Below are positions 1 to 5,321 of a stretch of DNA of 51,926 nucleotides, one piece after another. Every line of letters starts with the position of its first letter. Position 1 is the first letter of the stretch. The DNA comes from Desulfobulbaceae bacterium (lineage in GTDB: Bacteria; Desulfobacterota; Desulfobulbia; Desulfobulbales; Desulfocapsaceae): positions 1 through 51,926 of the forward strand of contig JAFLKM010000063.1 of assembly GCA_019163335.1 (NCBI GenBank), read 5' to 3'. Under the pieces are notes generated by a model. That model did not search any database. It saw nothing but the letters and a program-made list of their open reading frames with translations, and had not been told where the DNA came from. The translations under genes and the position numbers were made by a program.

Positions 1-278
1 AACTGGCGCTCACCCGCCGCCTGCACCTGATTGCGATCATCGGCAGCAACGCCCCTTATGTCGGGCTTCTCGGTACCGTCCTTGGTATTATGCTGATATT
101 TTATACCATGGGACAGGAGGGGATGGTGGACTCCGCCCGGATCATGACTGGTCTTGCCCTTTCTTTGAAGGCCACTGCTGCCGGTCTGCTGGTGGCCATC
201 CCGGCGGTGGTGCTCTACAATCTGCTGCAGCGGAAGGTCAAGGAGTTGCTCCTCGGCTGGGAGGCGCAGAATGGATGA
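1..278 (+). CDS. exbB: ExbB/TolQ/MotA-family proton channel, 3' end only
   Basis: This is the C-terminal part of an inner-membrane proton-channel subunit. It passes proton motive force to TonB together with ExbD. The open frame runs in from the left edge (first full codon at base 3), so the start is missing. The visible piece has the family's conserved glycine-rich segment around residues [13 protein letters not shown], then a helix with [20 protein letters not shown], where the Thr/Ala-rich face normally lines the proton path. The last 8 bases overlap the start of exbD, which points to translational coupling. Family assignment is firm. The TonB-linked role, rather than Tol or flagellar, comes from the tonB gene two positions downstream. 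Confidence 0.9.
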   Translation, partial: LALTRRLHLIAIIGSNAPYVGLLGTVLGIMLIFYTMGQEGMVDSARIMTGLALSLKATAAGLLVAIPAVVLYNLLQRKVKELLLGWEAQNG

Positions 279-648
279 GACAAACTTTGATTCGATCAAC
301 GTCGTTCCCTTCATCGATATCATGCTGGTGCTTTTGACCATTGTCCTGACCACGGCCACCTTTATTGCCAACGGCACCATCCCGATCAATCTGCCCAAGG
401 CCGAAGGCAGCGCCACCGAAGGGCGGGGTCTGACCGTGGAGATCAATCAGGGCGGCCTGATCTATTTTCAGGGGGAGGCCCACGATCTGGCGTCGCTGCG
501 TCAGGCCCTGAATGGAGAGGACCGGCAGAAGCCGCTGCTGATCCGGGCCGACCGGTCATTGGCCCTGCAGTCCTTTGTCGATGTCATGGGGCTGATTAAA
601 GAGCTTGGTTTTGCCAAGATGAGTCTGCAAACCGAGGCCACACCATGA
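271..648 (+). CDS. exbD: ExbD/TolR-family biopolymer transport protein
   Basis: ExbD partners ExbB in the inner membrane and supplies the aspartate that is protonated during energy transfer to TonB. The 125-residue length is usual for the family. A single N-terminal membrane segment begins right after VVPFID, and Asp16 in that motif matches the essential membrane aspartate of ExbD. The rest is a periplasmic domain with the usual alternating strands. The start overlaps exbB by 8 bases and the stop overlaps the tonB start as ATGA, so the three genes are one transcription unit. Confidence 0.93.
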   Translation: MDETNFDSINVVPFIDIMLVLLTIVLTTATFIANGTIPINLPKAEGSATEGRGLTVEINQGGLIYFQGEAHDLASLRQALNGEDRQKPLLIRADRSLALQSFVDVMGLIKELGFAKMSLQTEATP

Positions 649-1373
649 AACGGCATGGACGGGCCTTGACCGAATCCCTGGTCCTGCATGGGCTTCTCGC
701 GACCTCCATGATCCTTATGGCTGGCGCCCTGACCCCGCCGCCAAAGGTGTTCCGCCTTGATTTTTCCCTGCAACAGTCAGTTGCTACAGCCCCATCTGAA
801 AATCAGCAAGCGACTGCGGCAGAGTCGCTTGTGTCCCCACAACCTCCTCCGCCATTGCCCCAACCTGAGCCCAGGGCAGCCGAGGTGGTACCGCCCCCTG
901 AACGGCTGGAGCCGGCTGTGACCAAGATCAAGTATGTTCCGGCTCCGGTCAAGCCGGTACCGGAACATGTTGTGGTGCAGAGCAGTGCGGAAAATCGAAT
1001 CGAAGCTCCGGTCTCTGCCGCCCCCATGGATTCAGGGCCTGCCAACCATGCTGCGGTCAGCGAAAACAAAGAGCCCGTAACCAGTGTCGTCGAAGCCTAC
1101 CGGCAGGCGAATTACACCGCCATCCGCGACTCCATTCTCGGCAATCTGCAGTATCCGATGCTCGCCCGCCGCCGCGGCTGGAGCGGCCAGGTGGAGCTTT
1201 CCTTCACCATTGCCCCCGACGGTCAGGTCAGCGAATTAAAAGTCCTCACCAGCAGCGGCTTTCCCATCCTCGATGAGCAGGCCCTGACCGCCATCCGCCG
1301 CTCCGCCCCCTTCCGCCCGCCCCCGCCCGTTGTCGCCAGCCTGGTCATGCCGGTTACCTTCCGGCTGAATTAA
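645..1373 (+). CDS. tonB: TonB-family energy transducer
   Basis: TonB spans the periplasm and passes energy from ExbBD to outer-membrane receptors. The 242-residue protein has an N-terminal membrane anchor (about residues 8-28, with the SLVLHG motif that contacts ExbB/D). A proline-rich spacer follows at about residues 50-110 (runs such as PQPPPPLPQPEP). The C-terminal TonB domain is at about residues 152-242 (YPMLARRRGWSGQVELSF, then VLTSSGFPILDEQAL). The start codon overlaps the exbD stop. No TonB-dependent receptor lies in the window, so the substrate is unknown. Confidence 0.92.
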   Translation: MKRHGRALTESLVLHGLLATSMILMAGALTPPPKVFRLDFSLQQSVATAPSENQQATAAESLVSPQPPPPLPQPEPRAAEVVPPPERLEPAVTKIKYVPAPVKPVPEHVVVQSSAENRIEAPVSAAPMDSGPANHAAVSENKEPVTSVVEAYRQANYTAIRDSILGNLQYPMLARRRGWSGQVELSFTIAPDGQVSELKVLTSSGFPILDEQALTAIRRSAPFRPPPPVVASLVMPVTFRLN

Positions 1374-1462
1374 ACCGGGTTGCTTCTGACATTGTTTTTT
1401 GCCTTTTGACGCCGCGTTTTGCAGCGCCCTTCCCCAGCCTTTTAGAGGTCTCGCCGCCGGAC

Positions 1463-1491
1463 TTGACAGGGAATGCGGCGGCCTGTACCTT
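1463..1491 (+). promoter_or_regulatory. Candidate sigma70 promoter for the small membrane protein gene
   Basis: A perfect TTGACA box at 1463-1468 is followed, after 17 bases, by TACCTT at 1486-1491, which matches the -10 consensus at only three of six positions. Transcription would start near 1498, about 56 bases before the ATG at 1554. The -35 box and spacing support it; the weak -10 limits confidence. Confidence 0.35.
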
Positions 1492-1553
1492 TCTGATGAG
1501 GTCAATCGTGTTTGTCCTGTCCCGATAACTATCTGAATGGAGTTTTACCCGCC

Positions 1554-1748
1554 ATGAAAGCTCCCGTTAAATCGGCTCTCACGCCTCGTCAAATTTTGTT
1601 GATCCTGCTCATTGTTCCTGCTGCCACCTTTGGTTTGCTGACGCTGATAAACCCAGACACGCTGACTCTCTTTCTCTGGCTGGCCGTTGTCCCGCTGGTG
1701 CGGCTGACATGGAAAACAGTCAGGGCGTTTTGTGGTATGCTCTTTTAG
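1554..1748 (+). CDS. Small hydrophobic membrane protein, unknown function
   Basis: This 64-residue protein is not recognised. It has a short basic N-terminus (MKAPVKSALTPRQ) and then two closely spaced hydrophobic stretches at about residues 12-30 and 34-50, so it is probably a one- or two-helix inner-membrane protein. The frame also opens at a TTG at 1512, but the ATG at 1554 was chosen because GGAG lies upstream at 1537-1540 and the residues before the ATG look like leader sequence. A candidate promoter at 1463-1491 would make it independent of tonB. It is the last gene before the accessory island. Confidence 0.6.
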   Translation: MKAPVKSALTPRQILLILLIVPAATFGLLTLINPDTLTLFLWLAVVPLVRLTWKTVRAFCGMLF

Positions 1749-1802
1749 CGCAGGCCTACGGGCAGGAAGTAATCATACCAACAACCCCAAAGCATTTTTA
1801 GT

Positions 1803-1875
1803 GACTTACAGATTATTTTCTTGTTTTTTTGTCCGAAAATAATCTGCGAAAGGCACTTATCCCGTTCATCGGGGT
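1803..1875. repeat. Structured intergenic element, copy 1 (pairs with 39597-39666)
   Basis: A 12-bp perfect stem pairs 1809-1820 with 1835-1846 around a T-rich loop. The shared tag AAAGGCACTTATCCCGTT follows, then a small hairpin at 1859-1875 (ATCCCG with CGGGGT). The same arrangement and tag recur at 39597-39666, where the main stem differs but stays paired. The element lies about 55 bases after one gene and just before the hicA promoter. It could be a miniature mobile element or a structured RNA; the sequence does not decide between them. Confidence 0.75.
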
Positions 1876-1895
1876 TAGGAAAAGCAGGGGGGCCG

Positions 1896-1931
1896 TTGAC
1901 CGGGTTTCCGTTGTTGTGTATAGTACACAAC
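1896..1931 (+). promoter_or_regulatory. hicAB promoter with overlapping palindromic operator
   Basis: TTGACC at 1896-1901 and TATAGT at 1919-1924 are separated by 17 bases, a near-consensus sigma70 promoter. A perfect palindrome, GTTGTGTA-TAG-TACACAAC, covers 1913-1931, overlaps the -10 box and ends at the base before the hicA ATG. This is the expected site for autorepression by the ribbon-helix-helix domain of HicB. Transcription should start at about 1931-1932, which would leave hicA with essentially no untranslated leader. Confidence 0.8.
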
Positions 1932-2114
1932 ATGAACAGCAAGGAAATCATAAAACAGCTTGAGGCTGACGGCTGGGTGCTTCGAGGGGTGAAGGGATCG
2001 CATCACATTTTTTCCCATCCATCGCGGCCCGGTCACATCAGCGTGCCACATCCGAAGAAGGATCTTGGCTGGGGGTTGGTTGGCAAACTGTTGAAACAGG
2101 CAGAAAGAAAATAG
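1932..2114 (+). CDS. hicA: HicA-type mRNA interferase toxin
   Basis: HicA toxins are small ribonucleases with a double-stranded-RNA-binding-like fold that cut mRNA in translation. The 60-residue protein has the family pattern: KEIIKQLEADGW at the N-terminus, then the GSHHIF segment with the catalytic histidine (His24), and a basic C-terminus (GLVGKLLKQAERK). The reading frame continues upstream of 1932, but the ATG there fits homologues and directly follows the operator. No ribosome binding site precedes it. The antitoxin gene begins 10 bases after the stop. Confidence 0.92.
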   Translation: MNSKEIIKQLEADGWVLRGVKGSHHIFSHPSRPGHISVPHPKKDLGWGLVGKLLKQAERK

Positions 2115-2124
2115 GAGGGCACGT

Positions 2125-2532
2125 ATGAAGATAAGATATCCAATAGCTATTGAGCCAGGAGACGAAGCCGCTGCTTTTGGCGTTGTTGTTCCTGATCTAC
2201 CGGGATGTTTCTCCGCTGGAGACACCCTTGATGACGCCGTTGATAACAGCAGGGAGGCTATCTCCCTGTGGGTCGAGTCCGTACTCGATGATGGCGGAAC
2301 GGTTCCAGCTCCGGGCCTGCTGGCTGATCATGTCAAAAATCCTGAGTTTTCCGGCTGGCTATGGGCCGTGGTGGAGATTGACGGCGTGCTTCTTGATAAC
2401 CATTCGGAAAGGGTAAATATCAGCGTCCCCCGCCGGGTATTGTCCCGCATTGACAGCTACGCCGCAGCCCATGGTGAGACTCGCAGCGGATTTCTCGTCA
2501 ACGCCGCGCTTGAGCGGATTGTCCATGGGTAG
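2125..2532 (+). CDS. hicB: HicB-type antitoxin
   Basis: HicB binds and blocks HicA and represses the operon. The N-terminal half (about residues 1-75, with AFGVVVPDLPGCFSAGDTLD and DNSREAISLWVES) is the partial RNase-H-like fold that holds the toxin. The C-terminal part (about residues 97-133, VNISVPRRVLSRIDSYAA) is a ribbon-helix-helix DNA-binding domain. A strong AGGAGG at 2113-2118 sits 6 bases before the ATG, in contrast to the toxin gene. At 135 residues it has normal length and looks intact. Confidence 0.92.
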   Translation: MKIRYPIAIEPGDEAAAFGVVVPDLPGCFSAGDTLDDAVDNSREAISLWVESVLDDGGTVPAPGLLADHVKNPEFSGWLWAVVEIDGVLLDNHSERVNISVPRRVLSRIDSYAAAHGETRSGFLVNAALERIVHG

Positions 2533-2558
2533 CGACGCATCTTGCCGTTTTCACCAAC

Positions 2559-2886
2559 CAGATGCTTCTGAGTTTTGTCCACGATTCCTTCCAGGTGGTT
2601 ATGCCCTAACCCGAGGAACGGGCGTACGGGAATCTTCGATCCTGGGTGGTTTACGGACTTTACCGGGTGCCGTGCCCCTGGCCAAAGCAGCGCCCTGCCT
2701 TATTGCTCTGGCGGACGGCTCCCACCTTTTCCCCAGGCTTGCCTCTTGCGTCTCGAAATTCTCCTCCACCGCATCGCGCATATCCTCGGAGATTTTCCGC
2801 ATGAGTGGCGAGAGATTGCCAGCCCGCTGAGAGAGCCGGGCAAGAAGCGCCTGCACCTGTTTATCGTCGACGGGGATCTTGATCAT
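2559..2886 (-). pseudogene. Remnant of Mu gpG-like phage virion morphogenesis gene
   Basis: The minus-strand frame from 2886 encodes a start typical of the Mu gpG family (MIKIPVDDKQVQALLARLSQ, then MRDAVEENFETQ and GKRWEP), but after about 60 residues it drifts into unrelated sequence and stops at 2599. The family's C-terminal block (IPVRPFLGLG, then EGIVDKTQKHL) is present in another frame at about 2559-2636. The middle part is missing, so the gene has both an internal deletion and a frameshift. It lies on the same strand as the broken MuF gene, which is the order seen in Mu-like phages. The 3' end runs into hicB. Confidence 0.7.
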
Positions 2887-2927
2887 GATCTTGACTTTCT
2901 CTGTGGTTGGTGGTTATGATATGGGGT

Positions 2928-3194
2928 ATGACAACAATTACTTTTGACACACTGAAATATACCAAGCGGCTCCGTGCTGCTGGTTTCAGCGAGGAGCAAG
3001 CTGAGGCTTTCGCCGAGGCCCAGAAAGATACCCTTGAGAGCGCGATGGACACAACCCTTGCCACTAAGGTTGATATCCATGCTGTCCGCGATGACATCCG
3101 TGGCTTGCAGCTTGAGTTGCGGCTGCTGAAATGGATGTGTGCTACCACTCTTGGCGCCATGATTGCGGTATTGGTTCGGCTGTTTATTCATTGA
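2928..3194 (+). CDS. DUF1640-like coiled-coil protein with C-terminal membrane anchor
   Basis: This 88-residue protein resembles the small DUF1640/CCDC90-type proteins: an N-terminal segment TFDTLKYTKRLRAAGFSEEQAEAFAEA, a coiled-coil stretch (about residues 33-67), and one C-terminal membrane helix (CATTLGAMIAVLVRLFI). The function is unknown. Such genes are common near mobile elements. The ATG at 2928 fits homologues best; in-frame starts at 2907 (TTG) and 2916 (ATG) are possible. It is transcribed towards the MuF remnant, with an inverted-repeat element between them. Confidence 0.65.
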   Translation: MTTITFDTLKYTKRLRAAGFSEEQAEAFAEAQKDTLESAMDTTLATKVDIHAVRDDIRGLQLELRLLKWMCATTLGAMIAVLVRLFIH

Positions 3195-3204
3195 TTTTAT
3201 ATAG

Positions 3205-3306
3205 GGTGGTATTCAATCTGTGGCCTAAAGGTAAGGCATGAGCGATTGTCGGAAGACAATCGCCCACTATGTGCAGTGTCGAAGCTGCGCCAGATTGAAT
3301 ATCACC
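3205..3306. repeat. 102-bp inverted-repeat element with central GNRA hairpin
   Basis: The ends 3205-3220 and 3291-3306 are a 16-bp inverted repeat with one G-T wobble (GGTGGTATTCAATCTG and its partner). In the middle, GCGATTGTC at 3242-3250 pairs perfectly with 3255-3263 around a GGAA tetraloop. The element lies between two convergent genes, and the MuF stop codon (3302-3304) falls inside the right arm. There is no T-run as in a simple terminator and no clear target-site duplication. It could be a miniature inverted-repeat transposable element or a two-way terminator. Confidence 0.65.
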
Positions 3307-4630
3307 TTGTTTTTTCATACTGCCTAAGGCCTATAATTGATCCACTGGCCATCCTGTCTATTGTTACAATCTCGTTTATTCCATTTTTTCTATAATTAAC
3401 ACCAATTATTGCCTTATTTTCTTTTCCACCGACTACGCTGTCGAACAGGTACAGGATAGTTGCGTTGTTAGTGTCAAAAAACGCCTGCCCATAAATTATA
3501 GCGTCAGGTATATTGTAAATTTCTTCTATATTTACAGTGTGTTTTGCTCTTTTCTCCTCATCTTTTACCTTTGCGTGCCGAGAGTGTAGTAACCTGTCTT
3601 TCCATATCCAAATATGAGGGGTTGTTGGCTCAATTCCTTTGCCTGCAAGAAAGTCATACACCTGCAAGTCCACACATCCAGCAAGAGTTTTGTTTACCGG
3701 GTATCTCACATCTTCAAGAACATTCTTCACAAAAGAATCGTAATCAGCTTTATTGAATCCGGATTGCAACTCCTTTAAAATGCTTGCAAAGACGGCCCGC
3801 CTCCCCGCACAGCCTCCAGTTAAAGCAAAGCTACTGCCTTCACACCCGGAATACTGTTTTGCAGCCCTTTGAAAGAGCAGGCCCTCAAGCTGTTCTTTTT
3901 GCCCCTCCCCCGGATTATAACTCCAGCCGGAGTCAGTAAAATGAATATTCCCTTTCGCGTCCTTCCAGCCGGTTACGGACATTGGCGTTTTGTCCCGGCC
4001 CACCCCCACAATCTTCTCCACCATATCACCATCGCCAGATAGTACCTTAAGCCCCTTCTGTGCTATCTGCTTGGCAGTCAAGGCGCGGGTGCGACAACGA
4101 CAACGAAAACCAAGGGGCGGGAAGTGGGTCTTCCAGAAAACGTCATCATGTCTGAACACCTTCCCGTTTAAGGCCGAATGCGCTGGCCTGGTGCGATTAT
4201 CCATCACCGCGATATATTGCCAGTAGGGGGCGATCGTCAGCGTTCTCCCTGAAGTCCTTATGTCGACCGGCCATATAGGCGGTTTGCAGGTTGGTGCGGT
4301 AGATGGTTTCCAGCCGATGCGGGCTTCCCATCTGGGCGCCGGTGACTGGATCGCGGCCCCACCAGCCTTTTGCCTTGAGGAGTGGGGTCAGGTCATCCCT
4401 GAACTTGTCAAAGGTTGTACCGTCAGCAAGGGCCCTGTCTACCGCATTTCGGATATCTTGCAGGATGTCGAGTCGTGCCACCTTCGCCACGGCGAACGCC
4501 TTGGCATGGGCGTCCTGATCCATCTCGTGCCAGTCCCATGTAAAATCTTGTAGCCCTTGGCCTGAAAATACTTGATGGACTGCTCTGGCGGTAGGTTGAG
4601 AGCGTGGGAGAGGTCGGGTGCGTTGGTCAT
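3302..4630 (-). pseudogene. Mu gpF-like (MuF) head protein with C-terminal BECR-type toxin domain, two frameshifts
   Basis: Three minus-strand frames join into one MuF protein of about 440 residues. The ATG at 4630 has AAAGGAG upstream (MTNAPDLSHALNLPPEQSIK). Frame one breaks at AAAA 4542-4545, where one base seems lost; the next frame reads TWDWHEMDQDAHAKAF and LETIYRTNLQTAYMAGR. It breaks at GGGGG 4226-4230, where one base seems gained; the last frame restores RPYWQYIAVMDNRTRPAHSALNGKVF and the cysteine motif GFRCRCRTR. The C-terminal 100 or so residues (KDRLLHSRHAK, EIYNIPDAIIYGQ, AIIGVNYRKNG) match the pattern of Barnase-EndoU-ColicinE5/D-RelE (PBECR) nuclease domains often fused to MuF. 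That end is markedly AT-rich. Homopolymer sequencing errors could mimic the breaks. Confidence 0.72.
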
Positions 4631-4666
4631 TGTTTTTTTCTCCTTTCGCTTTTTGTCAAACAATAC

Positions 4667-4695
4667 TTTACAAAGTTTGCAAAGCCGCTTAACAT
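4667..4695 (+). promoter_or_regulatory. relE/XRE promoter with direct-repeat operator
   Basis: TTTACA at 4667-4672 and TAACAT at 4690-4695 are 17 bases apart. Two adjoining 9-base direct repeats, TTTACAAAG at 4667-4675 and TTTGCAAAG at 4676-4684, cover the -35 box and spacer and are a likely site for the antitoxin's helix-turn-helix domain. Transcription would start about 7 bases after the -10 box, at the A of the relE ATG (4702). The MuF gene starts on the other strand only 71 bases away. Confidence 0.6.
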
Positions 4696-4701
4696 AGGAG
4701 C

Positions 4702-4962
4702 ATGCTAACGATACGAATTGCAATGCAGGCGTTAAAAGTAATGCTAAAAATGCCAAGGGAGACCGCGTCCAAGATTCGGTCAGAGCTTGATGCCGTTGCC
4801 GCAAGCCCATCGTTATATCGCGGGGACTGGAAGCCGTTGCAAGGCTCCGCTGGATTCTGGCGGCTCCGTGTTGGCAGTTGGCGGGTAATCTGCGAACTGC
4901 GAGACGGTGAACTGGTACTGCTGGTTGTCAAAATAGCGCCAAGGGGAGACGCATACAAATGA
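4702..4962 (+). CDS. relE: RelE/ParE-family toxin
   Basis: RelE-type toxins cut mRNA on the ribosome or, in related groups, act on gyrase. The 86-residue protein has the family layout: N-terminal strand (MLTIRI), a helical hairpin (KMPRETASKIRSELDAVAASP), then strands ending in the diagnostic block FWRLRVGSWRVICEL and VVKIAPRGDAYK. The Arg and Lys/Tyr positions used by RelE for catalysis are present in that block. The ATG at 4702 lines up with homologues. An AGGAG at 4696-4700 is only 1 base away, too close to act as a normal ribosome binding site. The stop overlaps the antitoxin start (ATGA). Confidence 0.88.
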   Translation: MLTIRIAMQALKVMLKMPRETASKIRSELDAVAASPSLYRGDWKPLQGSAGFWRLRVGSWRVICELRDGELVLLVVKIAPRGDAYK

Positions 4963-5315
4963 ACGTGCAAATCATTGAAATGAAAGGAAATCCAGCTTTT
5001 GCAGTGGTTCCTGTCTCCGAGTGGGAATCACTGCTCGCAAGGCTTGAGGAGTTGCAGGACTTGGCAGACGCCAGGGGGGCGGCAGCAGGGGAGTCTTTTC
5101 CCGTGGAGCTGGCTGACCGTTTGCTGGCCGGCGATCCACCACTGCGCGTCTGGCGTGAATATCGAGGATTCACCCTGCAAGCCCTCGCTGAAGCCTGTGG
5201 CGTTTCCCGGCAGATGCTCTCCATGATCGAACACGGCAAGACTGCCCCATCTGCATCACTGCTTTCCAGGCTTGCATCAGCCCTGCGCTGCGACATGGAT
5301 GATCTTCATGCGTAA
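4959..5315 (+). CDS. XRE-family antitoxin with RelB/Phd-like N-terminus
   Basis: This 118-residue protein is the partner of the RelE-like toxin and the likely operon repressor. The N-terminal 40 or so residues (MNVQIIEMKGNPAFAVVPVSEWESLL) resemble the dimerising start of RelB/Phd-type antitoxins. About residues 62-116 are a helix-turn-helix of the XRE type (RVWREYRGFTLQALAEACGVS, SRQMLSMIEHGKTAPS). GGGAG lies 10 bases before the ATG. It overlaps the toxin gene by 4 bases and is followed 6 bases later by the restriction-modification gene, which may be read from the same transcript. Confidence 0.88.
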   Translation: MNVQIIEMKGNPAFAVVPVSEWESLLARLEELQDLADARGAAAGESFPVELADRLLAGDPPLRVWREYRGFTLQALAEACGVSRQMLSMIEHGKTAPSASLLSRLASALRCDMDDLHA

Positions 5316-5321
5316 TTCATC

